A stretch of DNA of 38,176 bases from Seison nebaliae (GCA_023231475.1 JALJEE010000863.1:1-38176); one strand, 5' to 3'. Shown: positions 1-10,511, counted from the first letter of the stretch. Numbers and translations are program-made. The notes: generated from the sequence alone by a model not told the origin.

Positions 1-477
1 GAAATTTGTATAAATAAAGAGAATTTTCATTTTGTCTTTTAATTAAATTAATTAATTTGGATATATTCTCATATATTAGTCCGTTACTATTATATAAAAG
101 TGACAATATACATTTTTAGTGCATATCAGAGAGGAATAAACCTCATCAAATTCTAACGGAGTTATTTGCATTGAACGCTTCTAAGGATTTGACTCTCGAT
201 CATATATCATTTATTTTTTGGAAAATACTTCCATTCATTATTTATCAATCTTCCATTGAAGTCATTTTAGATTAATAGTCAAACTTAAACTTACTTGCTA
301 AATTAGTCAACTTGTTAGGAAAGCATAGTAGGAGAAACCAAAAATTTTGAGTTTTGCAGTTAAAATGAAATAATTTTTGGTTAATTATGCGAAAGTTAGG
401 GAGAAAATCAAAATTAATTTTTATTTTAATTTTTGATCGATTTTCATTCGCAACAAGACCATCACAAGACTAGGGAG
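1..477. other. AT-rich non-coding left edge
   Basis: No convincing coding sequence is visible. A short open frame begins at an ATG at 387 and closes about 85 bases later. The stretch is presumably the 5' flank or leader of the plus-strand gene that begins at 478. Confidence 0.5.
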
Positions 478-1608
478 ATGCACCATCGGATTTTACGCAA
501 GACATGTAATAACGACACTATTTCTTCCTATATTTGCGATCTAAGTAACACCGAGAAGAATAGCGATGATTCCCAAACGAAAAATGACAGAGAAATCTTG
601 AAAGAACTTAGGTCGAAAACGAAATTGAACCAACCCGTCATGTCCAACATGAATTCTAAGTACAATCTGAAAATAGTGTCTGTTGAAAAGGCGAAATCTA
701 TGCCGCCGCCTCCTGGTCGTGGTTTCCGATCACGTAAGTCATTCCTGAAGAAGAGTTTGGGAACAGTAGGATGGAATGCAAATGCGTCGGAATGCAAAAA
801 AATCAAAAAAGAAGTAACTTGTAAATTAATGGGAAATTTTACAAATAATTCTTCTAATTATCAATATCTCTACGAGATGAATGGTGAAGGAAGAAGTCCT
901 GGAAATACTGACGATGAATATAATGAGCCTGTCATTATTGAAGTTATTATATTATTTGAAATAACTTTAAAATTATGAATTTCAGACAAAAAACTATAAT
1001 AATGATAATATCGTTTTAGAAATTGATGTAGAAAATAAAATGACCAGTCGCGTTAGATAAATAATTGAAATTTTCCATTAAATATCTTTTAACAGAAACG
1101 TTCGTTAAGTAGACAATTCGAATTACGACCATCAGGTTCAATCATAATCGTGGAGCCGAAAACTCAAGATGAAACTGCCGAGGACAATATTCCGAAAGAA
1201 GAAATCTGTAAAAATCCGATGGAGAATGTTTTTAGAATGGCTAATAAAATTGGTACGGAGCAGCCGAAAAATAAAATAGCCATCAATGTGGCTGTTGATG
1301 ATGAAGATAAATTGAGTAACGATTCGGATAGTGACGAGAAAGAAGGAAGTCATGGTTTCAATATCGGTAAAGTAGATAAAGTATTGTCGAGTTCAAGAAA
1401 GAGAACTCTTAAGATGCCATTGATGAAAAAATTACCGTTACTGATCGCTAATCCTGAGAGTAATAATTCCAGCAACTCTTTAGACACGTTAGACGATTCG
1501 AATTTGGATACATCGGTGTTGACTCATCTCACACCATCAACCACCACTAAAGGAAAACAGACAATACTTTGCACGAAATGTGGAACAGAAATCGGCTGTT
1601 TGTTCTAA
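478..1608 (+). CDS. Unrecognised disordered protein with C-terminal CxxC
   Basis: Proposed exons are 478-942, 986-1051 and 1096-1608, giving about 347 residues. Both introns (43 and 44 bp) start with GTTA and end in TTTCAG or AACAG, and the frame is kept across both joins. The ATG at 478 is chosen because the open frame further upstream has no ATG. The protein is hydrophilic, rich in Asn, Ser, Lys and Asp, with a short proline run (PPPPGRG) near residue 80 and no membrane segment. It ends with a small cysteine cluster, CTKCG then C (a CxxC plus one more Cys), which could bind a metal, but no known zinc-finger family is recognised. The gene converges with Elp3, whose stop lies 160 bp away. Further exons upstream cannot be excluded. 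Function unknown. Confidence 0.6.
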
Positions 1609-1768
1609 ATTTCCTTTCTGGAACTAGAATGAGAATTAAAAAATATTTTCAAAATATTTTCAAAATATTTTAACAATTAATTTTATGTCGTGGACATTTT
1701 CAAATTATGTGAGAGATTGATAGTTTTATATTGAAGATAATAAGAATGAAAATATAAAATCGAAATGA

Positions 1769-3472
1769 TTAATAAGTTGTTATTAAATTTTTTGACATAT
1801 AAACTCCATCGTTTTCATAGCCGAGTTTTCGATAATAGTTCCGAGTTCCAATTCCCGAAATTATTGAAATTTTTTCCGATCCATGTTCATTGAGTGCAAT
1901 CTCTTCCGCCTCCTTCATCAATTGTTTACCATAACCATGATGTTGGAATTTGATGTCACTTCTTGATCCAACGGCAACTACAGAACCATAAACATGAAGT
2001 TCTCGTACGATACTACTAATTTGTCCAGTTAATTCTTTTCGAAAAGTATTTTCAGATGAACATCTCCTCAAACGAAGTAGAGCGATCAATACATCTTCCT
2101 TAACATCCTCGTAAGAAAGAAATGTTTCCCAACCGTTATTAGCGGAATAATCTCGACGAATCAATTGAATATTTTTCAAATTATAAGAAATTTTCCTGTT
2201 AGTCGTATTCTCTTTGTTATCGTTATTAAATTTGTTTTGACAATTTTGAACGCCAATTTCTCTTGTACGAACATCTCGACATTTAGTTCCATGATCATTC
2301 ATATATTGTAATGACAATTGTCGAAGATTACCATGTTTGACTCCTGATGAGACTAAAGGCATTGGAATATCTCGTTGTACTCGATAGACACGTGTCCATG
2401 GTGGAACTAACGATAATATTTCCGCTGTCAATTTAATGAGAACTTCTGGAGGATAACTAGTATATTTACCTTTCTTCCATAATTCATATAAACCAGTACC
2501 TCTAATAACAAGTGTTGGATAGAGTTTCAATCCATCAGAACGGAATCGTGGAGATTGAAAATATCGTTCAAATTGATAAAGATCACGAGAGTAATTAACG
2601 TTCGGTAAATCAGGCATCATATGTGCGACCACTTTGAATCCGGCATCTTTTGCCATACTGAACGATTCACAAACGGCTCCTACCGTATGTCCACGATTCG
2701 TATCGCGTGCAACATCTTCGTAAATTGATTGAACTCCAATTTCCAATCGAGTACAACCATAAATCAACATATCACTCAAATGTTTCTTCATACAATAATC
2801 CGGTCTTGTTTCGATAGTAATTCCAACACATTTCGTTAAACTTCTTTCGGAATATTCGATCGATTCTTTTAGTGTAATAGATGAATGATTACTGAGAGAA
2901 TCGTGAAGTTTCATTATGAAATTCTCACGATATTCCATTGGCAATGCCATGAATGTTCCGCCCATGATAATGAATTCGATCTTGTCAATCGAATGACCCA
3001 ATTCTTTCAATTGTGTCATTCGATGTTTCGTTTGAATGGTTGGATCATATCGAGCACGAATAGCTCTCATTGATGTGGGTTCATATCCGGTATAGGATTG
3101 AGTGGAATATTCGAAATCTGAATCGGGTCCTCCTGGACAATAGACACAAATATTACCGGTTAAAGCGATATGAGGACATCGATGCGGTTTACACATAACA
3201 GCCACAACTGCAATGCCACTAGCTGTTCTTATGGGTTTGGAGATGAGATAAGGAAGAAACTCGTCACGATATTTTGTTGGTAATCCACTTATAATATCGG
3301 AGAATTTTGGTTGTCGACTTAATTTATATTTAGCAGAAATTTTACATTTCAATTCTTTCATGTTTATTCCTTTCTTCTCATTTAACTTCTCGCGATTATC
3401 TATCAGATATTTCACAATTTCATCGACACATCGATGCATCTTCCACTTATTATCCATTTTCATCAATTCCAT
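1769..3472 (-). CDS. ELP3: Elongator complex protein 3 (tRNA uridine carboxymethylation enzyme)
   Basis: Intronless, 567 residues, close to the family's usual length of about 550. Elp3 is the catalytic subunit of Elongator and modifies wobble uridine U34 of tRNAs in the cytoplasm, using a radical-SAM core and an acetyl-CoA-binding GNAT domain. The radical-SAM cysteines C99, C109 and C112 are visible (RCPH ... [14 protein letters not shown]), followed by the conserved stretches [26 protein letters not shown] and DTNRGHTV. The C-terminal GNAT domain (about residues 440-565) keeps [22 protein letters not shown], a [10 protein letters not shown] acetyl-CoA loop and [13 protein letters not shown] short Asn/Lys-rich insertion near residues 410-430 just before the GNAT part looks lineage-specific. 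The first ATG is used; MKMDNK a few codons later is an alternative start. Divergent from the MSP-like gene. Confidence 0.97.
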   Translation of the reverse strand: MELMKMDNKWKMHRCVDEIVKYLIDNREKLNEKKGINMKELKCKISAKYKLSRQPKFSDIISGLPTKYRDEFLPYLISKPIRTASGIAVVAVMCKPHRCPHIALTGNICVYCPGGPDSDFEYSTQSYTGYEPTSMRAIRARYDPTIQTKHRMTQLKELGHSIDKIEFIIMGGTFMALPMEYRENFIMKLHDSLSNHSSITLKESIEYSERSLTKCVGITIETRPDYCMKKHLSDMLIYGCTRLEIGVQSIYEDVARDTNRGHTVGAVCESFSMAKDAGFKVVAHMMPDLPNVNYSRDLYQFERYFQSPRFRSDGLKLYPTLVIRGTGLYELWKKGKYTSYPPEVLIKLTAEILSLVPPWTRVYRVQRDIPMPLVSSGVKHGNLRQLSLQYMNDHGTKCRDVRTREIGVQNCQNKFNNDNKENTTNRKISYNLKNIQLIRRDYSANNGWETFLSYEDVKEDVLIALLRLRRCSSENTFRKELTGQISSIVRELHVYGSVVAVGSRSDIKFQHHGYGKQLMKEAEEIALNEHGSEKISIISGIGTRNYYRKLGYENDGVYMSKNLITTY

Positions 3473-4227
3473 CTCTCGTACGATATTTCACTTCCCCACA
3501 ATCCTCAATTGTTATTCCACTATTATATAATCGAAAAATGTGACTAATAATAAAGCCTCAAATTCTCAATAGTTTCACAAACGTCGACCATATCAATCGT
3601 CATGAGATCCGTATTTCTAGTTTAAAACATTTAATTCAACATTTTATTACATAATTAAATTATTATCATATCATATTGTTTGATAAGCGTCTTATCTCAT
3701 TATAATTATACTAATTAACTTCAAGTATCGATCTAAACTAACGATATCGATGTAAGAATCGTAACAAACATAATAAATTTCTTTCATTAAATAATTATCA
3801 TATAAAAGTTATATTCATTTTTGTAGGAAACTAATTTCATTTCTCTCAAAACTTCATGTGAACTTAAAATTTCATATTGTCCATCATGCCAAATGATAAT
3901 CAATAGATCCTTACCGATAAATACCCACCGACATAGTTTCAGTTTTATGCACGTCTAGTATGATATCGAATGTAAACTTTATTTAATTGTTCGGACTAAA
4001 AAGAGAATTGAAATTAATTCCTCTTTATTTAAATTAAATTATTACAATTTGAGATTTATTACAATTTACACTAATTATAATTATTGGGTAACAATTTGAG
4101 AAACATGACAAACGAAAGTCTACGTGGTTTATGAATTTAAAAAAAATTAGTATACAGTAATTCTGTAAATTAACTTTTAAGTTCTCTTTCAATTTCACAA
4201 ATTCGTCCTTTTTTCGATTTAACCAAA
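3473..4227. other. Divergent intergenic region between Elp3 and the MSP-like gene
   Basis: About 755 bp of AT-rich DNA between two genes transcribed away from each other. It should hold both promoters. No open frame, RNA gene or clear repeat is seen. Confidence 0.6.
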
Positions 4228-5111
4228 ATGGAAAGTTTTTCTTTTTAGTAAACGATCTACTACCTCTCTAAATAGTTACGAACATTTTCAGCAAAAACTA
4301 CGTCGGTAATAGAATTGACGAACTCTTAGGAACGAGTCCTAGTGATGAGATTCGATTTACTTTTAAGAATTTGTCTCCATCTGACATTCATTGCCATGAA
4401 GGAAACATCCAGAGAGATCATGTGAAAATGATGGATATTACATGTGGATCATTATTACTATTCAATATCTCTAAAAAAATATTCCTCTTATTCCGAGTTT
4501 CAGTTGATAATCCATTCGCTAAAAATATTGAACCGTCAATTGGAATTATTATTCCGAATTATTTTAGAGAAATTAAATTGATTTTCAACAAGAAATTTTG
4601 GTGTGTGAAGGATTGTGATAATATTCTCATAGAAGTAGTTCCTATCAAACAGAAACTTATCTGTACTAATTTACTTTACGCAACGAATTGTTGGGATAAA
4701 ATTGACAGAAAAGGAAAAGATAAAATTTATTCAAAAAAACTTAAAACCGTACTAGTGAAACCTTTAATCGAATCATTATTTAGTAAATCGATGTGCAACA
4801 GTACATTGAACGATGTGACCGAAGAATTCATTGACAGTTTTCAAGAGAGTAAAAAAGAAGTAAAAGAAGTTACAATAAGATCTGTTGGAAGTGTTACCAA
4901 ACAACTATTACATTCCATAACTTTACATCAATTTAATTCCGACAAGAAAATGGAACACACTAGTTATATTGATAATCTATCCTACACTTTTACGAATATT
5001 TTTCCAACGACCAATAACTTATTGGAAAAGGTGAAGATGCACATTAAGTATTATTTTATGGGTCTCGTCGCTTATACAGTCATCCAAATATTGCAGATCT
5101 TAAATGAATAA
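4228..5111 (+). CDS. MSP/VAP-like domain protein with C-terminal membrane anchor
   Basis: Exon 1 is 4228-4247, intron 4248-4291 (44 bp, GTAAAC...TTTCAG), exon 2 4292-5111; about 279 residues. The start ATG sits in a good context (ccaaaATGg) and the join restores the frame. Residues 20-105 resemble a divergent MSP/VAP immunoglobulin fold: SPSDEIRF, then LLLFNISKKIFLLFRVSVDNP and a later hydrophobic strand before Lys-rich sequence, in the order seen in VAP and MOSPD proteins (strand, N-x-S-x-K, strand with Pro). The C-terminus has a hydrophobic helix near residues 258-277 (YYFMGLVAYTVIQILQIL), consistent with a tail-anchored ER protein. VAP-type proteins act as ER contact-site receptors. The basic FFAT-binding face is not clearly conserved, so the assignment rests on fold pattern only. 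Converges with the ENKD1-like gene. Confidence 0.55.
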
Positions 5112-5206
5112 CATAAAATTACAAATTTCTAAATTATACTTATTTCAAAAAAAAACAATGAACGATATCTGCACCAAAATGATAATAATAAGGAAATATA
5201 GAACAA

Positions 5207-5243
5207 TTTATTGGTTTATAAAAAGAAACATTTCAAAAATAAA
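5207..5243. other. Crossing poly(A) signals of two convergent genes
   Basis: AATAAA on the plus strand at 5238-5243 is the first such hexamer after the MSP-like stop at 5111. On the minus strand AATAAA lies at 5207-5212 after the ENKD1-like stop at 5246. The two signals are each beyond the other, so the two mature transcripts are predicted to overlap, and plus-strand cleavage would fall inside the minus-strand coding exon. Confidence 0.5.
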
Positions 5244-5245
5244 TA

Positions 5246-6187
5246 TCAAATATGAATGAATACTTTAGGTCGTGAAAATATTTCGATTTCTTCATCCACC
5301 TCACTAATTTGGTCGAGTAAACGTTTCTTGACATTCTTCAATCGGAGACTATCTGTTCTTAAAGGAATTGTGTTCAATTCGCTCAGTAACATTGATTGTC
5401 TTACTCTTAATTCGGTTAAAGTTGCTTGACGTTCTTCATCTCCGAGTTTTCGACTATTTGGTGGTTGTTCTGGATCAGGTATGTTTGCAATTCGTTCCAT
5501 CTCTAAACGATTCCATTCATCTTTCCTTCTTCGAAGACTAAGAAAATGTTTATAGGTGATTGGACAATTTAAAAAAAAATTCCTTAACTAATTCGGAATA
5601 GTTCCAAGTTCCGATTTCCGTTCTTGTCTATTTGCTTCACTTCTGGTTGAATTAGCGGTGGATGGTCTGGATGCATTTCTAGCATTTAATTTAACAAAAT
5701 TGATTGAATTCGATCGACTAATTCTACCACTTGATGGGCGTGACATCTCTCGGGCAGAATTCGTTCTTGAATGTGCTCGCAGGAAATTTGATGGTTTTTC
5801 ACATTCTAATTTCTAAGGAAGTATTTCAAATAATATTTAGTTATAATAATTTCAATTAACTCTTGGAGAATAATTTTTCATTTTGGATTCAACATTAGCA
5901 TATTTTGAACTTTGCCATTGATTATCCATCTCTTTCTTCTTTTCATTAGCTAATTTTGTTTCTTCTCTCTCTGAATAAAGTGCACTGGCACTATGTATTC
6001 TTCGTCGGTTTTGCGCAATAAAATTCTTCTTTTTCGGTGTTCTTTTGACATAGGCACATGAATGTCCGAATAGTTCTAAATTCATTTTATTCGGTGGGAT
6101 CGGAGGTCTACTACGGTAAGCACCAATTGGTGCTCCATATCCAGGATCAGCTAATATTGGACCTGATAATTTGCTAATTTCATTCAT
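5246..6187 (-). CDS. ENKD1: Enkurin domain-containing protein 1-like (microtubule/ciliary protein)
   Basis: Exons on the minus strand: 6187-5861, 5812-5589, 5537-5246; introns of 48 and 51 bp (GTTAAT...CTTAG and GTTAAG...CTTAG). The product is about 280 residues. The N-terminus (KLSGPILADPGYG) resembles the start of ENKD1, and the C-terminal ~95 residues form an enkurin domain: GTIPNYLRRRKDEW, DPEQPP, a Leu/Arg-rich helix, LNTIPLRTDSLR and the terminal IFSRPKVFI signature. Joining TA to T across intron 2 recreates the family tyrosine before the RRRKDEW part, which supports the splice. The middle is Ser/Arg-rich and disordered. ENKD1 proteins bind microtubules and work at centrioles and cilia. 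Shorter than vertebrate relatives. Tandem with RPS28, 259 bp downstream of its stop. Confidence 0.88.
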
Positions 6188-6446
6188 TCCAACTTCCAAA
6201 TTGGTCAATCTCTATAGCAACCGTTATTTTTCTCAGATTCCAGCTATACCTAATCTCTGAATTGATTCAATAAATATTCTTACTTATTTATTGAAATTAA
6301 GAAAGTTTTATTTCAAAAATTTGTCTCAAATAAAAGAGACTATTATTATTCTTTTAATTAATAGAAACATTTATTAAATAAAAATAATTTTATTTAAATG
6401 ACAAAATTTATTGAATGATCCAGTAAACAAAATATTATTTTCGTTT

Positions 6447-6888
6447 TCACCTCAATCTTCTTGCTTCTCTTTCCGATTCCAGTAATTGGAGAACATCATT
6501 CTCTCGCACTGGTCCCTTAACATTTCTCAATATCGTTCTGGTCTCAATTCCACTACCAGTCAATTCAACTAATACCTGAAAATCAGAAAACAAAAATTAG
6601 TTCCATTGCAAAAGGAACGAAAAAGAAAAAAATGATGAATAAAAATCATCAGGATTCCGTTTTCATCATAACAATTTAACCTAGAACAGGTAAAATTGAT
6701 AAGACGAACGAGACTTTAGAATTATAATTCATCATACAAATAAATAACGCTTGACAAATAAAAATTTCAATAACTTGTGTACATTGTCCTTGGCTGCCGG
6801 TTCTACCAAGAATTTTGATAACCTAAAGAAACGTAATGGAAAGATTCAAAAAAATGAATATAACTTTTGCAGTTTCTGGGTTGCTCAT
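6447..6888 (-). CDS. RPS28: 40S ribosomal protein S28 (eS28)
   Basis: Three small exons on the minus strand: 6888-6865 (8 codons), 6822-6775 (16 codons) and 6575-6447 (42 codons plus stop), giving 66 residues, the normal eS28 length. Intron 1 is 42 bp (6823-6864) and intron 2 is 199 bp (6576-6774). The spliced product reads MSNPETAK, then [16 protein letters not shown], then [34 protein letters not shown] and REARRLR, matching the family almost throughout. S28 sits in the head of the small ribosomal subunit near the mRNA exit. No exon is long enough to stand out as an open frame. Intron 2 is several times longer than the local norm and carries a probable snoRNA. Confidence 0.97.
6644..6740 (-). 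ncRNA. Probable C/D box snoRNA (U30-like) in RPS28 intron 2
   Basis: Within the 199-bp intron, on the sense strand of RPS28, there is a C box ATGATGA (rc of 6729-6735), then a 12-nt antisense element AGTCTCGTTCGT (rc of 6704-6715), immediately followed by a D'-like CTTA (rc of 6700-6703), a second ATGATGA as C' box (rc of 6663-6669) and a D box CTGA (rc of 6649-6652). The element is exactly complementary to ACGAACGAGACT, a conserved 18S rRNA segment, and its spacing to D' puts the fifth paired base on the adenosine that human SNORD30 (U30) directs (Am1383). Introns of ribosomal protein genes are common snoRNA hosts. Weak points: D' is CTTA rather than CTGA and no clear terminal stem is visible, so the ends are approximate. 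Confidence 0.65.
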
Positions 6889-6896
6889 ATTGAATA

Positions 6897-6904
6897 GGAG
6901 AAAG
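6897..6904 (-). promoter_or_regulatory. Possible 5' TOP pyrimidine tract of RPS28
   Basis: CTTTCTCC on the minus strand, eight bases upstream of the RPS28 ATG at 6888. Ribosomal protein mRNAs of animals usually begin with C plus a pyrimidine run (5' TOP), which couples translation to growth signals. If transcription starts here the leader is about 16 nt. The transcription start is not known, so this is tentative. Confidence 0.35.
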
Positions 6905-7243
6905 ATTGAGTGAATTATTATATTTTTCTTTATTTGTAATAAACGTGTGAAGTTGAATGAAATATTTTAAAATTATATTTTTATTTTCAAGAGATACATT
7001 ATTCCAACTTATTTCCATATTTAAATCTTAAGCTTTAAAATTGATATTTAATAAGCTGTTATAATCAGGTTCTTATGGTAATATGGCAAGCTTAAAATTT
7101 AAAGATTCCCACACCATTTTTCAGACTATCGTTTCAACTATTAGAAAGAAAACTTACTTTTATAATTTATTTATGAATTTTTTCAATTAACTAATTTGTT
7201 CAAATAATTTTCGTAAAAATTTGAAATAAATTATCGATCCTCG

Positions 7244-8833
7244 TTATGAGACATTCGTTTTTCGTACCTCGTATAAAATGTAACTAATTAAATGAAATGA
7301 AATATGAGAGCGAAGAAAATAAACTATTCCATAAATGATGGCACCATCGTTGGATATTGATGGAGTTCTCCTTTCAGAATAGAAATGTCCTTCGCAAATT
7401 TCGTATGAAAATTTTTCGCTCCCGCGCAATCTCCCTAGATTCATAAAACATTTATATTAATAATAATAAATGTTGTTATAATAAAAAAAAAATTAATATT
7501 CATTCAATCGTCAGACAATACTAACTCTACTCAATAATATGCCGTTGTCAGGTAAACATTCATATGCGGATTCTATTACAAAGTTCGAAGTTTTATATGG
7601 AAATTGGAAATCTGGAGAAATTTGAAAAATTGAGAATATATAAGAGAACCTTTATTTTTATTCTTCCTATAACTTTCACATGCTTCCTGCTCTACCTGAT
7701 ACGGGAATTCAGTTAAATCATTAATAATGACATCGAATTTGTGGTTGTTGGAGATGGCATCTAATAAGTAATCGAAACAATTCCCCACGATTATCTAAAA
7801 AATTTGAAAGAATATTTAAATTTTAATGTTTAAAAACTTCATGTTCATCACTTTTCATTTTGTCCATCGCATCAAAACATGTCTTCCTCATAAACTTTCT
7901 AGCACCTTCAATTGTCTCAATATCTATCTAGAAATAAATAGTTTAATGATACTACTGAAATTATACTCACTTCTACCATTGTTATAAATTTCGGTTTTTT
8001 ATTTCCTGGTAATTTTTTCAATTGAGCTAAAATACCACCATCACCACCACCTAGAATGAGGACATTCTTATTCGAATAATCCAATCCTCTATTTATTCCA
8101 GTTAATGTTAATGTGTAAATAGTATCACTTTCTGCCAAGTCTGAAGAATGACAAACAAAAATTACTCACTAACAAACAAAAGTATTTAAATGTAAAAGAA
8201 ACTTGGATCATTGTCTAATACGAGACAATTGCCAAATTGTTTAGAGTTAACAACTTGAACTAATTGGAATTGTGTTTTCTTTTCGAAAACAACTTCGGTC
8301 CAATCATACTCGATAAGACGATTATCTCCAGTCAGACTATACGGTGATAAACGATCTTTACGATGTAATCTTTTGATGGAAGTACCAAGAGGATAAGTAT
8401 GTAATAAATTATTAGTAATTCCGAGAATTTTACTAATATTATCTTCAATCGATTTAATCGTCTTAAAATTATGATGATGATTTTTGAAATTTTTAAGATA
8501 AATAGAAACCTTTCTATCAAAAACTAAAGTTCCTTTTGTTAATTGAAAATTAATATCGATAAATAATTTCGTTGTTTCGTCATTTTTGAGAACTGTATAT
8601 TTTATTTCTTCACTAAAAATTTATTAAAAAAAAGTTTAATGATATTCTAATACAAATTTCTTTAACTATTTTCCTTCCAGACTACTATAAATGGTTAATT
8701 GAGCATCATTTATTTGACGTTGGAATATTTTAGTAAATAAACAGCCACGCACTTCCCCAATGACTTTAGTACAAACATCGAAGTCAATTTCGGCATCTTT
8801 TCCTAACTCGAATTGTTGTAGTAATGTTTCCAT
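7244..8833 (-). CDS. SMS: Spermine synthase
   Basis: Eight exons on the minus strand: 8833-8667, 8612-8203, 8140-7971, 7927-7838, 7794-7674, 7611-7526, 7434-7325, 7283-7244; about 397 residues. Introns are 54, 62, 43, 43, 62, 91 and 41 bp. The enzyme transfers an aminopropyl group from decarboxylated S-adenosylmethionine to spermidine. The N-terminal half is the weakly conserved dimerisation domain. Then come [54 protein letters not shown] (cofactor loop, about residues 220-230), TMVEID, and INDLT with the catalytic-site Asp near 305. The eighth exon adds YYILYEVRK, matching the family's C-terminal strand. A further 48-bp in-frame stretch (8468-8515) with GT and AG ends may be an extra intron; removing it gives about 381 residues. 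Confidence 0.95.
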
Positions 8834-9503
8834 TATTTACTTCTCTTTAATCAGATGATTTCTGGTCAAGCTAATAATTTCCTTTCGTATGATCAACTTT
8901 TTCCAAGTTTTCATGATCAACCAGGAAACTCTTTTAATTATTCATCTTTTTTATTCAAAAAAAACTATGTTTATTCTAAATTTAAATCAACTAACAAACT
9001 ACTTAAATTGTATGAAACTATTCATAAAATTCTATATATTTGTTTCATTAATTTTTAATTAGAAACCGAATATTGGATTATAAACTGTGTTGAATGCAAT
9101 ATATGTAGAAAATATAGATCTTTATAAATTTTCAAAAACCCACTGATTTTCCTCTCCTTTCATTTTTAACGCGTGTGTTTTATTGAAAGACAATGAAATT
9201 GAGACAATTGAAAGAAAGAAATGAAATTATCTTGTATAGTAGATAAAGTGAAAATTATTATTAAATATTTATATTTTAATTTCATTAATGAAGCTAACGG
9301 TTTCAACTACGAAAGTTTCCCCTTAAACTTGGACTTCGATAGATGTCAAATCAAATTTATTGCAATAATTTGAAATTTAGGTGTACATTAATCTGTCTCA
9401 TCTGGCATTCCCATTTACATCTTTAAATTCATATCTCATTCTTCAAATTTTTTATTCGTCATTTCAGTTTCTTTTCAATTTTACAACATAGTTTATTTTC
9501 ATA
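8834..9503. other. Divergent intergenic region, spermine synthase / Aurora-like kinase
   Basis: About 670 bp between two divergent genes. The only open frame (8855-9058) is Phe/Tyr/Asn-rich with no family resemblance and is judged random. Presumed to contain both promoters. Confidence 0.5.
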
Positions 9504-10484
9504 ATGAGCGAAGAATTTTCTTCCGTACCTGAATTTCCACTACAATCGTTTGGGAAGAATGAAAAGAAAGAAGAAAATAAAGAGAATGAAATAACGACAT
9601 CGAAAGAAATTACGAAAGAATTCGTAAATTCTATTGATTTTTACGATATAGGTCGAATGATAAATTGTGGTGGTTTTGGAAGAGTTTATATGGTGAGAAC
9701 GAAAAGTAAACCGCACGCGATTTTAGCAATGAAACTCGTTCATAAAGAACCTTTGGAGAGACATGGAATGACTGAACAATTCGAACAGGAAATTAAAATT
9801 TTATGTCAATTACCAGAACATGAAAATATCATTCAATTTTATACTCATTTCGAAGATGCAACTCGATGTTATTTGATGTTGGAATATGCGTATGGTGGTT
9901 GTATTTTCGATGTGTTGAAAGTGAATAAACGATTATCTTCTCCAATTGTTGCCACTTGGATCAGTCAATTATGTGACTGTTTACTTATCCTCCATCAAAA
10001 CGGTATCATTCATCGAGATATTAAACCAGAAAATATTCTATTGGGAGTTAATGGCGAAATAAAATTGACGGATTTCGGATGGTCGAAATTAATGAATAAA
10101 CTCGATGAAACATTAAATGCGACGATTTGTGGAACGTTCGAATATATGCCACCAGAAATGTTGATTGAGAAACCATACACGTCAGCCATCGATATTTGGT
10201 GTATTGGAATTTTGATGTACGAATTGAGTTATGGTCGAACGCCTTTCCATTCGATTGAAAATGAAAAAGAATTGAAAGAAGAAGTTTTTTCAAAGAAAAT
10301 CAAATATGATTTCTTTTCATCAACACAAACGGAATTATTAAATGGAATTCTTCAAGTTAATCCAATTAAAAGAATGCCGCTCGCTGACATTTCATCTCAT
10401 ATTTGGATAAGAACAAATAAGAAAACGACGAAACCATATTTCATCATTCACGAAATACCATCAGATGGTTTCGATGACGATTGA
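9504..10484 (+). CDS. Aurora-like Ser/Thr protein kinase (divergent)
   Basis: Intronless, 326 residues. Aurora kinases control mitotic spindle and chromosome segregation. The kinase domain runs from about 46 to 302: ATP lysine K77 (LAMKLV), alpha-C glutamate E96, HRDIKPEN with D172 and N177, DFGWSK (190-195; the W after DFG is an Aurora hallmark), and the activation segment ending ATICGTFEYMPPEM, like Aurora's TTLCGT.DYLPPEM. T207 matches the activating threonine. Oddities: the first glycine of the Gly-rich loop is Asn (INCGGFG in place of LGKGKFG), and the basic residues normally before the activation threonine are replaced (ETLNAT). The short N-terminus contains KEN (26-28), a possible APC/C degron. 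AATAAA lies 22 bp after the stop. Divergent from spermine synthase. Confidence 0.88.
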   Translation: MSEEFSSVPEFPLQSFGKNEKKEENKENEITTSKEITKEFVNSIDFYDIGRMINCGGFGRVYMVRTKSKPHAILAMKLVHKEPLERHGMTEQFEQEIKILCQLPEHENIIQFYTHFEDATRCYLMLEYAYGGCIFDVLKVNKRLSSPIVATWISQLCDCLLILHQNGIIHRDIKPENILLGVNGEIKLTDFGWSKLMNKLDETLNATICGTFEYMPPEMLIEKPYTSAIDIWCIGILMYELSYGRTPFHSIENEKELKEEVFSKKIKYDFFSSTQTELLNGILQVNPIKRMPLADISSHIWIRTNKKTTKPYFIIHEIPSDGFDDD

Positions 10485-10505
10485 GAATGATGAAGCGTAA
10501 TTCAG

Positions 10506-10511
10506 AATAAA
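10506..10511 (+). other. Poly(A) signal of the Aurora-like kinase
   Basis: AATAAA 22 bases after the stop codon; two more A-rich matches follow within 80 bases. Confidence 0.55.

Noticed and set aside
433..477. Upstream extension of the first gene
   Set aside because: It would need a TTG start; the first ATG in frame is at 478.
7324..7326. Apparent premature TAG truncating spermine synthase
   Set aside because: It spans the exon 7 / 41-bp intron junction; splicing restores the conserved C-terminus.
8855..9058. 67-codon frame near the spermine synthase start
   Set aside because: Low-complexity Phe/Lys/Asn/Tyr, no homology, sits in the divergent promoter region.
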